Position numbers and translations under genes: made by a program. A DNA stretch of 64,000 nucleotides from Bacteroides sp. (GTDB lineage: Bacteria; Bacteroidota; Bacteroidia; Bacteroidales; Bacteroidaceae): the NCBI GenBank assembly GCA_022648295.1, contig JALCME010000014.1:62001-126000 (forward strand), read 5' to 3'. Positions within the stretch are counted from its first letter, which is position 1. Each line of letters opens with the position of its first letter. Below the pieces are notes generated by a model. That model was given only the letters and a program-made list of their open reading frames with translations, had not been told where the DNA came from and made no database searches. Below, in pieces: positions 36,254 through 45,042 of this stretch.

Positions 36254-36889
36254 ATGAAAAAGATTTTATTGTTTGTTACAGTGGGTCTGACCATTTGGTT
36301 GGGACTGGTCTCTTGTGAGAATCATACGGACGAATTTGACAATAGTCCCAAAGTGGGAAGCATTCTGCTTTCAGACGGAACAGTGGTATCATCGGAAGGT
36401 TTCAAAGCTGATGGTCTGTCAGCTGTGGGCGTTATTTTCTATGTCAAGAGGGACACGATTCTGGTCGTCGGTACAAAAGAATTGGGAAGTTATACCTATG
36501 CCGATTCACTGGTTACTATATCCGGAGTGACGAATGACTACACCTCGCCTTGCGGCACAGAGAACACGGCGGCCATCATGGCATCGGGCATTGCTTCTCC
36601 TGCTGTGAATGCGGTTAACAAATATACCACCTATTTTTCCAGTTGGGCTCTGCCTTCGGCCGGAGAATTGAGAGCCTTGTCAGCTTCTCTGCCTATCGTT
36701 AGTCGTACCATGAAACTCATCAGAGGTGATGACTTTCAAAGCGGGCAGTATGTCAGTTCCTCAGGGGACGGAACATCATCAGGAAGTGAACAGATGTATT
36801 ATTACAGTGTGAGTCTCCAAAGTAGCTATGTGACTTCAACGATCAAGACTACGTTCGGACTGGTACGGCCTATTCTCAGACTTCATTAA
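36254..36889 (+). CDS. Lipoprotein of the transfer operon
   Basis: 211 aa. ATG at 36254 is chosen, since the frame upstream of it begins with a TTG inside the traO stop. A lipobox (GLVSC, Cys about residue 22) predicts a lipid anchor. The body reads like a Bacteroides DUF1566/fimbrial-type surface domain (GSILLSDGTVVSSEGFKADG, SSWALPSAGELRALSASLPI). In such domains, PSAGEL followed by a short helix is common. It may decorate the mating surface, but the function is unknown. Confidence 0.6.
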   Translation: MKKILLFVTVGLTIWLGLVSCENHTDEFDNSPKVGSILLSDGTVVSSEGFKADGLSAVGVIFYVKRDTILVVGTKELGSYTYADSLVTISGVTNDYTSPCGTENTAAIMASGIASPAVNAVNKYTTYFSSWALPSAGELRALSASLPIVSRTMKLIRGDDFQSGQYVSSSGDGTSSGSEQMYYYSVSLQSSYVTSTIKTTFGLVRPILRLH

Positions 36890-36901
36890 ACATCAGTATC
36901 T

Positions 36902-39223
36902 ATGCCCGTAGAAGAGACCAAGGAACAACAGCAACTATATGGCGCCTTTCGCAGTTGCATCTATATTTTCCTCATTATTGAGCTGGTGATGAACCTGCCT
37001 ATTGGTACGAATAATCGGCTGACGGCTTTTCTTCTGCAACTGCTGGGACGTTTCAGGGTGTTCAACAGTGTCACTTCCTGTAAGGTCATCGAACTGATAT
37101 GTATAGGAGTCACGTGCATCGGAACGCGGGCAAAGAAGGCACTGAAGTTTAACCTTCGGACAATGGTAATCTATCCCATCTGTGTAGGCATCACATTGAC
37201 GGCGGCTTGCTTGATGGTACATGGCGGTTCGTGGGGAGGAGAGTCGTTCGGTTTGCCTACCAACCGTATTCTATACGCTATTTTATCTATTGTAGGGACG
37301 ATGCTTATTCATCAGGGATTGGATGGTATTGCCAAATACTACAACTATCGTGTAAGTGAAGACCGTTTTAATTTCGAAAATGAATCATTCCAACAATCGG
37401 AGGAACTCAATGAAAACGAATATTCCGTCAATATCCCGATGATCTATTATTATCAAAAGAAGATGCACAAAGGTTGGATCAACATCATCAATCCGTTCCG
37501 AGGTACGATTGTACTGGGAACGCCGGGCTCGGGAAAGTCCTTCGGAATCATTGACCCATTCATCAGGCAACATGCGGCCAAAGGTTTCGCCATGATGGTT
37601 TATGACTACAAGTTCCCGACACTGGCAAAAACGCTATTTTACCAATATTGCAAGAATAAACGGTATGGACTTTTACCCAAAGGATGCGGTTTTCACCTTG
37701 TAAACTTTACGGATGTAGAATATTCCAACCGTATCAATCCTATTCAACGAAAATACATTCCCGACCTGGCAGGTGCTTCGGAAACGGCAGCGACACTACT
37801 GGAGTCTCTGAACAAAGGTGGTGACAAGAGAGGTGGCAGCGAAGCTTTCTTTCAGAATTCGGCAGAGAATTTTCTGGCATCCATCATTTATTTCTTTGTA
37901 AATTTTCACCCTGCAGGATTCAAGAAAGGAAAAAAACTCCAACGTTACGTGCTCTACAATGATAGAAAACTTCGTCTTGTCATCAGAAATTGGATGGACT
38001 ATAACGCCATCGACGAGAAAGGTCATACGGTTCTTGATTTCACAGATAGTCAGGGATGCAATGTTTCGACGGATGAGGATGAGATGTTTGTGGATTTAGA
38101 CGGATTCAGTTATGAAGACCGAAACGGTAACCTTGTTGTCATTACCCGGTCGTGGTACGAAGATGATGCAGGCAATGAAGTGGAACCGGATACCATTACA
38201 GGCGAATATTCGGATATGCCGCATGTATTATCCTTTCTGGGTAAGCCTTACGGAGATGTGTTTGACATTCTGATGCAGGATGAGAAAATCATGTCACTGA
38301 TGGCACCCTTCCAATCGGCTTGGCAAAACAAGGCGATGGATCAGTTGGAAGGCATGGTAGGTACCTTGAGGGTGAATGCGGCACGTTTAGTTTCGCCAGA
38401 AGCTTACTGGGTATTTACAGGTGATGATTTCGATTTAAAAATATCGGATCGGAATCATCCTTCCTATCTTGTCATTGCCAATGACCCCGAGAAAGAACAG
38501 GTCATCGGATCGCTGAATGCCCTCATCTTAAATCGACTCGTGACAAGAGTGAACAGTAAGGGGAACATCCCCATCTCCATCATTGTAGACGAGCTGCCGA
38601 CGCTATACTTCCACAAGATAGACAGGCTGATTGGTACGGCACGCAGCAACAAGGTCGCCGTTACGCTCGGGTTCCAGGAATTGCCACAATTGGAGGCGGA
38701 CTATGGAAAAAACGGTATGCTAAAGATTATCACCACTTGCGGTAATATCTTCATGGGGGCTGCCCGCAACAAGGAAACGCTGGAATGGGCACAGAATGAT
38801 GTGTTCGGTAAGGCCAAGCAGACCTCAAAATCGATTACCATCAACGATCAGAAGGTCTCCACTTCCATATCGGAGAAGATGGATTATCTGGTGCCTGCCG
38901 CCAAAATTGCGGATATGGCTACCGGTTGGTTGGCGGGTCAGGCTGCCAGAGACTTTACGCCGACGGATAAGAACATGCTTTCCTGTTTTGATATTGAAGA
39001 ATCAGAAGAATTTAAGACAACCAAGTATTTCTGCAAGACACATTTTGATATGGATAAAATTAAGAGAGAAGAAAATAACTATCAGGAACTCCCCAAAATT
39101 TATAAGTTTTCTTCAGCCAGAGAAAAGGAGATCATGCTTAACCGTAATTTTAAACGGGTGAATGACGAGATAGATACCATGATAGCGGAACTTTCAGGGA
39201 AAGAAATTGAAAATAAGGAATGA
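36902..39223 (+). CDS. Type IV coupling protein (VirD4/TraG-like, YWFCY type)
   Basis: 773 aa. Four hydrophobic helices cover about 12-150, then a cytosolic ATPase domain with Walker A GTPGSGKSFGI (about residue 206) and Walker B SIIVDELPTLY (about 560). The conserved RTARSNKV-like stretch (GTARSNKVAVTLGFQELPQL) and WLAGQAARDF are typical of Bacteroidetes MobC/TraG coupling proteins. It should bring relaxase-bound DNA to the channel. The last 4 nt overlap the next gene. It is the last essential transfer gene in this run. Confidence 0.9.
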   Translation: MPVEETKEQQQLYGAFRSCIYIFLIIELVMNLPIGTNNRLTAFLLQLLGRFRVFNSVTSCKVIELICIGVTCIGTRAKKALKFNLRTMVIYPICVGITLTAACLMVHGGSWGGESFGLPTNRILYAILSIVGTMLIHQGLDGIAKYYNYRVSEDRFNFENESFQQSEELNENEYSVNIPMIYYYQKKMHKGWINIINPFRGTIVLGTPGSGKSFGIIDPFIRQHAAKGFAMMVYDYKFPTLAKTLFYQYCKNKRYGLLPKGCGFHLVNFTDVEYSNRINPIQRKYIPDLAGASETAATLLESLNKGGDKRGGSEAFFQNSAENFLASIIYFFVNFHPAGFKKGKKLQRYVLYNDRKLRLVIRNWMDYNAIDEKGHTVLDFTDSQGCNVSTDEDEMFVDLDGFSYEDRNGNLVVITRSWYEDDAGNEVEPDTITGEYSDMPHVLSFLGKPYGDVFDILMQDEKIMSLMAPFQSAWQNKAMDQLEGMVGTLRVNAARLVSPEAYWVFTGDDFDLKISDRNHPSYLVIANDPEKEQVIGSLNALILNRLVTRVNSKGNIPISIIVDELPTLYFHKIDRLIGTARSNKVAVTLGFQELPQLEADYGKNGMLKIITTCGNIFMGAARNKETLEWAQNDVFGKAKQTSKSITINDQKVSTSISEKMDYLVPAAKIADMATGWLAGQAARDFTPTDKNMLSCFDIEESEEFKTTKYFCKTHFDMDKIKREENNYQELPKIYKFSSAREKEIMLNRNFKRVNDEIDTMIAELSGKEIENKE

Positions 39224-39864
39224 GAGGTCAGTGTTTATCCGGCAGCAGTCTGAAGGTCATCGCAATGGTGACAATGGTCATTGACCATACAGCCTGTTAT
39301 TTCGTAAGTGGCGGATGGGAATATGAATGTATGCGAGGCATCGGACGCATTGCCTTTCCCATCTTTGCCTTTCTCATTGCGGAAGGTTATCGGCATACTC
39401 ACAGGAAATGGGATTATGGGCGCAATCTGCTGATATTCGCATTCATCTCGGAAATCCCATGGATGCTGCTTCACACCGATGGATCGCACAACGTGTTGTT
39501 TACCTTGTTAGCAGGATTTTGCTGCATAGCTATTCTGGATAAGTTGAGAAGTCATAAAGTAATGCTTATTCTGCTTGTTTTACTTATCGCCTTTTCCGCT
39601 TCTGTCTTAAATTCAGATTACGGAATACAGGGAGTGGCACTGATATTGATATTCTATCTGCTTAAAGATAAACTGCTACTGCAACTGCTCTTTATATTAC
39701 CCTTGTTTTATGACTTTCATCCTCTGGGCATCTTGGCATCACTTGGCATGCTCAATCTGTATAACAAAGAGCGGGGCTTTATAAAAGGTCCTTATTCAAA
39801 ATATCTTTTCTATGCGTTTTATCCTTGTCATTTGATGGCGATATGGGCATTATTGGTTGTATAA
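39220..39864 (+). CDS. traX: TraX-family membrane protein
   Basis: 214 aa with six or so predicted membrane helices. The opening SSLKVIAMVTMVIDHTACYF and RIAFPIFAFLIAEGYRHT are the TraX signature. In F-type systems TraX acetylates pilin; members are acyltransferase-3-like. Here it may modify the mating pilus or a surface component. ATGA overlap with the coupling protein gene means coupled expression. It is rarely listed as a component of Bacteroides tra operons. Confidence 0.85.
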   Translation: MRGQCLSGSSLKVIAMVTMVIDHTACYFVSGGWEYECMRGIGRIAFPIFAFLIAEGYRHTHRKWDYGRNLLIFAFISEIPWMLLHTDGSHNVLFTLLAGFCCIAILDKLRSHKVMLILLVLLIAFSASVLNSDYGIQGVALILIFYLLKDKLLLQLLFILPLFYDFHPLGILASLGMLNLYNKERGFIKGPYSKYLFYAFYPCHLMAIWALLVV

Positions 39865-39931
39865 ATCTATCCGGCAATTGGTCGGTCTTATACAAAATCT
39901 GACGCTAGTGCCTGAGGCTACAAAAGTCATT

Positions 39932-41188
39932 CTATGATATGGGATTTGTCCATCTGTCCTGATATTGTTCCAACATTCTGACAGGTATCTGGTTTTCTGT
40001 AGCTACTTTTTGCCAATCTCTAATAACGCTGGTTACTTCATCAATAATATCAGAAGCGTCTTTCCGGCCGAGCATGTAGCTTTCACATGAATCTCGCAGA
40101 GCATTGATATCTGATAGTTCAGTCTTCTCATTGATCAGCAGACACTGATGAGTCTTTGTAGATGGATTGATATCGTAGGCCGGTGAAAGCGTCCATCCCT
40201 TCGGAGTGAGAATGAAACCATGATTGCGGAAATGATCGTCGGTGTTGCCAAAGAGGACATTGAAGGCTACCCGACGATAAAGTTCATGAAGGTTTTGCTG
40301 AACGTCAGTACAATTTCGCACGATGAAATCCACCATGTCAAGGTAGCCATTTCCTGTACTGGCACCACTTCCATCATCAAGGCCAAGAAGTGACATGGCA
40401 GAAGCGAAATGTCTGCGCTTACCTTCGGGCGTCCTGTCGAATCGCTCAGATAAAAGCAGGTGGCTTCCCTTTGAAATGGGAATGATGCGAGTATCAGCAA
40501 CATTGATACCCGCTTTGCACGCCAGGGTATGAGAGAAATGCTCTATTAACTCAGTATCCTCAAGGTCTTTTTTCGATGGAAATTTAGCCACATAAAACCG
40601 TCCGTCTGTATCCATCACATTGGCCTTTGGTCGGGCGCCTCCAAGTGAAGAACCCGGATCAACAAGTTGGTCCAGCCAACGCTGCTCGGGAAGTTCATTG
40701 CGTTCTTCAGCCGATTCGATGTTTTGACAAGCATCGCACAATGCTCTAAGATTCTCAAGTGGCGGCACGCAGTATCGCGAATTTGAGTTGATGAACGTAC
40801 CTTTTTTTTCCGTACTATAACGAATGCCCCCCATCCGCGTCAAATCTTCTATGCCCACCAGATAATCATAATTGCTGAGATTCCTTACCGGTCTTTGCTC
40901 TTGTTGTGCAGCCAGTCGTTCCCTTCTGTTCAGAAGAATCCGGCCCCATCTGTCAGGGAAAGAATCTTTGACGAAACCAAATACAGAGTTACCCTGACGC
41001 GGATGCTGCGTACCTTTGACGTTCATCACATCCCCACTGAGAATCATGCCTCCATGGCGGGACAACCACTCACGCGAGAATTCAAAGGCAAAGTGATCGT
41101 TGCCCCTTACACGCTCATAAGAGAGTACGCCTATCTCCTCTGTCTGTTCCAGAAAATCGAAGTCTGCATATACGTATATCTTCTCCAT
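39932..41188 (-). CDS. hipA: HipA-family serine/threonine kinase toxin
   Basis: 418 aa. N-terminal HipA_N domain (about 1-110) and C-terminal kinase-like domain. Visible catalytic features: SSLGGARPKA (ATP-binding region, about 179), FNVLFGNTDDHFRNHGF (catalytic Asp and Asn, about 308-324), and SPAYDINPS (metal-binding Asp, about 336). Relatives phosphorylate glutamyl-tRNA synthetase and related targets, causing growth arrest; the target here is unknown. It lies 9 nt after the HipB gene on the same strand and opposite to the flanking tra operon, so it is a self-contained toxin-antitoxin cassette. Confidence 0.88.
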   Translation of the reverse strand: MEKIYVYADFDFLEQTEEIGVLSYERVRGNDHFAFEFSREWLSRHGGMILSGDVMNVKGTQHPRQGNSVFGFVKDSFPDRWGRILLNRRERLAAQQEQRPVRNLSNYDYLVGIEDLTRMGGIRYSTEKKGTFINSNSRYCVPPLENLRALCDACQNIESAEERNELPEQRWLDQLVDPGSSLGGARPKANVMDTDGRFYVAKFPSKKDLEDTELIEHFSHTLACKAGINVADTRIIPISKGSHLLLSERFDRTPEGKRRHFASAMSLLGLDDGSGASTGNGYLDMVDFIVRNCTDVQQNLHELYRRVAFNVLFGNTDDHFRNHGFILTPKGWTLSPAYDINPSTKTHQCLLINEKTELSDINALRDSCESYMLGRKDASDIIDEVTSVIRDWQKVATENQIPVRMLEQYQDRWTNPIS

Positions 41189-41197
41189 ATTTTTTTA

Positions 41198-41491
41198 TTA
41201 TTTAAGTTCCGCATCTTGAAGATCACGGCCCAGGGTATCGTCACCGGCAATTAGTTTGATATCGTTTTCAAGATTGAGAGCATAAAGCACGCGGACATAA
41301 ATGCCCATTGCCACCGAAGGGTCTCCATGTTCCACTTTCGATACTGTAAGACGTGTCACTGTGGCTCTGTCGGCAATATCCTGCATGGTGAGATGCCGCC
41401 GTTTACGTGCCAGCATGATTTGTTCTCCCATCAACTTCAAATTTTGAGTTACGGGTCTTGGCATCACTTTACCAAATGTCTTTCTACTCAT
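41198..41491 (-). CDS. hipB: HipB-type XRE antitoxin/repressor
   Basis: 97 aa. A helix-turn-helix domain (about 20-80) with LTMQDIADRATVTRLTVSKV (about 34-53) as recognition region, and a C-terminal tail LIAGDDTLGRDLQD. The C-terminal segment likely makes contact with HipA. Upstream a promoter with an inverted repeat AAAATGTT-N10-AACATTTT fits autorepression. Size and gene order antitoxin-toxin match hipBA. Confidence 0.88.
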   Translation of the reverse strand: MSRKTFGKVMPRPVTQNLKLMGEQIMLARKRRHLTMQDIADRATVTRLTVSKVEHGDPSVAMGIYVRVLYALNLENDIKLIAGDDTLGRDLQDAELK

Positions 41492-41513
41492 AGCAAATGT
41501 TTATTGTACGGCA

Positions 41514-41551
41514 CAAAGATAAATAAAAATGTTCATCACAACAAACATTTT
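41514..41551 (-). promoter_or_regulatory. hipBA promoter and operator
   Basis: On the minus strand, TTTG (complement of 41542-41545), 20 nt, TATCTTTG (complement of 41514-41521). The -33 box is covered by one arm of a perfect 8-bp inverted repeat (AAAATGTT 41526-41533 and AACATTTT 41544-41551). The HipB dimer probably binds here. Confidence 0.7.
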
Positions 41552-41605
41552 AGAATAAATCCATAGATATTTAACGTTTTGAAGACATCTGGCGAAATGG
41601 AACAA

Positions 41606-42682
41606 TTAAAGGCTGGCCACTATCTGTTTCAACTTGATTGTATAGGACTCATCTTCCGCATAGCCAATACGGTTCAGAAACGTGTAGTAATTGCCATCGT
41701 GATACTTGTATTGCACATAGTCACGATAGGCCTTGACGGACTCTCCCCAAGTATCAAAATCATAATAACTTCCGTCATCTGGACGACGCAATCCAAAAAG
41801 ATTGTTCTTGTCCAAGTATATTTTTGACGTGAAATAACCGGTCTCCAGTATGGCCTGAGCCATGACGATCTTCGGATAGCGGATGCCGTATTTCTGTAAT
41901 GCTGCATAAAGTCGATCCATATTCAGACCAGGCTCCGGCAGAGTGCCGTCTTGCAAATAGCGGATTCTGTCATGTAGCATAGTAATGTAGTGATTCAAGT
42001 AGGCAATGAAGGGCTCCGGATCTACACTCTTTCCGTCTCTTTCAATTCTGAGATGCAGATGTGGACCTGTTGACTTCCCTGAACTTCCGGAAATACCAAT
42101 GATCGTGCCGGCTTCAATTCTTTCATCCTGCTTTACAGTTATACGGAAGAGATGTCCATATAAACATTGTAGGCTGCCATATTCAAGAAGAACATAATTG
42201 CCATATCCTTTCTTTCCCTGATGTACTTCCCTTACAATTCCAGGGAGCATGGAATAAACCCGCTGATATCTGCATTGAAAGTCGACGCCGTCATGAAATT
42301 TTCGGCAAAGACTAAAAGGATCACGTCTCATCCCGAATTCCGAATTGACATTTAATAAGTCCAGTGGCAGACAAACATTCATCCGTTCCTTAATAAGACC
42401 TGAAAGTAGGCTGTCCGTCAGATTGACAAATACCGGCATATCCCTGCTTATCGCGACTTTATACCCCTTTCCCTCTGGGATGAGTTTTTTCTCAAAAACT
42501 TCTTTGGTAAGAGTTCTCTGAGCTAGGCTATCTCCTTTGGATAACAGAATCTTAGAACTTTTTCTTGTTTCGGGTTTAAGCGTATAAAACTGTGCTGTCG
42601 CTTTCAGAGCGGGAAGCGAAAGAAAATAGAGGGTAAAGAACAGAACCCGATAGCACCTAAAAATAGGATTTTTCGTATACAT
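41606..42682 (-). CDS. Cell-wall hydrolase: M23 peptidase fused to glucosaminidase-like domain
   Basis: 358 aa counted from the ATG at 42682, because the frame upstream opens with a TTG only. A signal peptide or anchor (about 7-31) precedes an M23 (LytM) peptidase with HDGVDF (His and Asp metal ligands, about 130) and HLHLR (about 205). A C-terminal part, YPKIVMAQAILETGYFTSKI and NNLFGL (about 265-300), belongs to the glucosaminidase/FlgJ-like group. Such two-headed hydrolases open peptidoglycan for the conjugation channel. It is divergent from the gene at 42736. Confidence 0.85.
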   Translation of the reverse strand: MYTKNPIFRCYRVLFFTLYFLSLPALKATAQFYTLKPETRKSSKILLSKGDSLAQRTLTKEVFEKKLIPEGKGYKVAISRDMPVFVNLTDSLLSGLIKERMNVCLPLDLLNVNSEFGMRRDPFSLCRKFHDGVDFQCRYQRVYSMLPGIVREVHQGKKGYGNYVLLEYGSLQCLYGHLFRITVKQDERIEAGTIIGISGSSGKSTGPHLHLRIERDGKSVDPEPFIAYLNHYITMLHDRIRYLQDGTLPEPGLNMDRLYAALQKYGIRYPKIVMAQAILETGYFTSKIYLDKNNLFGLRRPDDGSYYDFDTWGESVKAYRDYVQYKYHDGNYYTFLNRIGYAEDESYTIKLKQIVASL

Positions 42683-42709
42683 TTGTAGCAATAAACTGAT
42701 TTACAGTTA

Positions 42710-42717
42710 CAAAGATA
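42710..42717 (-). promoter_or_regulatory. Putative -7 box of the cell-wall hydrolase gene
   Basis: TATCTTTG on the minus strand, about 28 nt ahead of the chosen ATG. No -33 TTTG is clear. It lies in the 53-nt divergent spacer. Confidence 0.45.
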
Positions 42718-42735
42718 TATAAAGTATCATTCCTT

Positions 42736-43506
42736 ATGAACGAACAAACAATGTTTTCAAATGAACAGATACCTTATGGCAAATTAGCCAAACTAGGTAT
42801 CAGTGAAGAGAAACTCCGCTCTATGCCTGAAAACCTGAGAAATACGCTCATGGACGGCAAAGTATCTCCCTTTATTCAAGCACAGATTCAGACAGAGAAT
42901 GGCAAGGTCATCGGCCTGCCACTCAAGTTACAGATGGTGAAGGACCAAACCGGAGCCATTTTACTAATGACTTATCCTATACGCAGAACCATTGCCAATG
43001 ACATGAAACTGAATGCTACCGAGTTGGAGCGTGTCAGTCGTGGTGAAGTCATTCAAAAGGAGACAAACGAGAATGGTATCCGCATGAAAAAGTACGTGCA
43101 ATTGGACCGGGAGACGAAATCATTGATGCAAAAGAATATCACACAGGTAAGACTGACGGAGAAACTCCGCGAGATGGAAAAGATAAATGACATTGAACTG
43201 GGGCAGAATCAGAAGCAGGCTGCCCTTGACGGCAAGCCTATTGAACTGAGTATTGGCGAAAGTAAAGTGTATGTCGGAGTTGACTTACGCGAGCCACAAG
43301 GTTTTAAAGTAGTCAACGGAGATATGCAGGAATGGGAAAAACAACAAAAAATGAGGTATGACGTCGCGAATGAAGGTTTCATGGGCTACGTGATGACCGA
43401 TGAAAATCGTTGGCAATACCAACAGGTCGGTGACAAATTGTCTCATCAAGAAAAAGAAGAGAAGCAAGAAAGATCGCGTAAGGAGAGTGTAATCAAGCTT
43501 ACTTGA
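42736..43506 (+). CDS. DUF4099/DUF3945-like element protein
   Basis: 256 aa, cytosolic. Opening IPYGKLAKLGISEEKLRSMP (about 11-30) and a middle section with YVQLDRETKSLMQ and DGKPIELSIGESKVYVGVDL are typical of the DUF4099/DUF3945 group found in Bacteroidetes conjugative elements, often beside topoisomerase-like genes. The role is unknown; a DNA-processing function is suspected from company only. Confidence 0.65.
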   Translation: MNEQTMFSNEQIPYGKLAKLGISEEKLRSMPENLRNTLMDGKVSPFIQAQIQTENGKVIGLPLKLQMVKDQTGAILLMTYPIRRTIANDMKLNATELERVSRGEVIQKETNENGIRMKKYVQLDRETKSLMQKNITQVRLTEKLREMEKINDIELGQNQKQAALDGKPIELSIGESKVYVGVDLREPQGFKVVNGDMQEWEKQQKMRYDVANEGFMGYVMTDENRWQYQQVGDKLSHQEKEEKQERSRKESVIKLT

Positions 43507-43828
43507 AAGAACCGAATTACAACTGATTTTTAATTTTCTCTGACTAAAACGATAAAAAGTTCGTTATTATAAACAACAGCGCTCTATAGGAGTCTCTTTA
43601 ATATTCAATCACACTGCTTTGGCATAGTCCGGCATGAGTGAGGCCTTTAATTCATTTTTCTCCAGAACTTTTAATAAGTAAGGGTTAAAGGCGCATTCAT
43701 TTAAGAAGACATGTCAAAGAACAATCGACAACAGATCATATTTCTACCCTGTCCCCTTTTGGACAAGGTCGGATCTTCATGTCGTTTTCTTTGTACGTCA
43801 TTATAAAACCTTTCAAAAACAAATCATT
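43507..43828. other. Gene-free spacer
   Basis: About 320 bases. A 31-codon open frame near 43711-43806 starts with ATG but shows no family motif, and is not accepted. A short inverted repeat CCCTTTTGG and similar CC/GG pairs occur near 43750. No promoter of the usual type is clear. Confidence 0.4.
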
Positions 43829-44734
43829 ATGGTCACAAAGAAAAAGAAGACGGTGAAGCAGCAAGAAGCCGAGCAGACTGCCACGAAAGAGCAGCCCACT
43901 GAAAAGACTGCTAGTGTGAAGACAGAAGAAAAATCTAATCTTAAGAGTGAGCCTTCCAAAGAAGAGAAAGAGACGGTTCAGAAAGAGCATCGTGAGCCTC
44001 AGATGATCACAGTTAACGGAGGGAAGGTGACTCATGCTCATGCTTTTCCTTCCAAGGATAAACCCGAAGACTGGTATTATACCGCCAGATTAGATGGTGT
44101 CCAATTACATTCAATGAAAATGTCGAAGGAAGATGTCACGGCCTACCAGAAAAAAGAGGTCTCTGTGGAGAATATGATGGAAAAGTATTATCCTACCAAA
44201 GTAGCCAAACAGGTAACTCCTGAACAATTCAAAGCTGACAGACAACTTTCTGATGGGCGAACCATCGACAAGATGAATGTCTATAAGGAAAAAGATGAAA
44301 CGAAACAGAATTTCGGTAAATACAAACTCTATGCACAGGTCGGTGAGCAGAAAATGTCACAATTGATGTCCTGGAAAGATTTGAATGCTTATTTTGACCG
44401 TATAACGACACCGGCCAAGTTGGTTGAGAAAAACTTTGGAGAACGATTGCATCTGGCTTCCGCATATGAAAAATACACATTACCGGAAGGAATCAAAATG
44501 AGTGATGTGCGTGTATCCAAAGACAAGCAAAATGGCAAATGGAACATTTCCGTCAATATGGGCGAGCTCGGTAAGACGGACAAGAAAGCCCTGTCTTTCG
44601 ATGACGGGTATGCACTGTTTTCTGCAAAGATGGCAGACCGTGGACAACTGGCAGTCAAATATTTAACAAATGAGATGAGTTCTCTGTTAAACCATCATCC
44701 GACAGAAACCCAAAACCGTGGACTGAAAGTTTGA
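43829..44734 (+). CDS. Element protein with charged N-terminus, unrecognised
   Basis: 301 aa. The first 65 residues are Lys/Glu/Gln-rich and probably disordered. Two related segments follow, each with a beta-rich YTARLDGVQL-like or YKLYAQVGEQ-like strand and the phrase PTKVAKQVTPEQ or TPAKLVEKNFGE, which suggests an internal duplication. Similar proteins occur near ArdC-like genes in Bacteroides elements. The function is unknown. Confidence 0.55.
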   Translation: MVTKKKKTVKQQEAEQTATKEQPTEKTASVKTEEKSNLKSEPSKEEKETVQKEHREPQMITVNGGKVTHAHAFPSKDKPEDWYYTARLDGVQLHSMKMSKEDVTAYQKKEVSVENMMEKYYPTKVAKQVTPEQFKADRQLSDGRTIDKMNVYKEKDETKQNFGKYKLYAQVGEQKMSQLMSWKDLNAYFDRITTPAKLVEKNFGERLHLASAYEKYTLPEGIKMSDVRVSKDKQNGKWNISVNMGELGKTDKKALSFDDGYALFSAKMADRGQLAVKYLTNEMSSLLNHHPTETQNRGLKV

Positions 44735-44814
44735 GGTTCCGTGTCTTTTCCTATCGCTAAGGTCACTCTTATCGACAGGACTTTTGGTGAATTAATCTAT
44801 TTAAATAAATAATT

Positions 44815-45042
44815 ATGATGGCAGAAACTTATGAAAAGCTGGTACAGCTCAAGCAGGAAGGGAAAATCGGTTGGCTCGACTTTGTACTCAGAGGCGAGAA
44901 CTCCAATGACTTCAAACAATGGTGTGAAGATCATGGAACGAAACCATGTGAAGATGCAGCAGAATTCTATGTGGATATGACCGATAGAAAGATGTTTGAT
45001 CATCAGATTCTTGAAAATGACGACAATGAAGAATGGTATTGA
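44815..45042 (+). CDS. Small acidic protein upstream of ArdC
   Basis: 75 aa, no signal or membrane segment. It has a WCEDHGTKPCEDAAEFYVDM core and strong acidity. ATGATG provides two adjacent starts. The frame overlaps the ArdC-like start by about 26 nt. The family is not recognised, but the reading has normal codon pattern and tight linkage to the next gene. Confidence 0.6.
   Translation: MMAETYEKLVQLKQEGKIGWLDFVLRGENSNDFKQWCEDHGTKPCEDAAEFYVDMTDRKMFDHQILENDDNEEWY

Noticed and set aside
43711..43806. 31-codon small open frame
   Set aside because: No motif, no promoter in place and no coupling to a neighbour.
44996..45016. TTG start of the ArdC-like protein
   Set aside because: An ATG at 45017 lies just downstream and the extra residues are not part of the ArdC domain.
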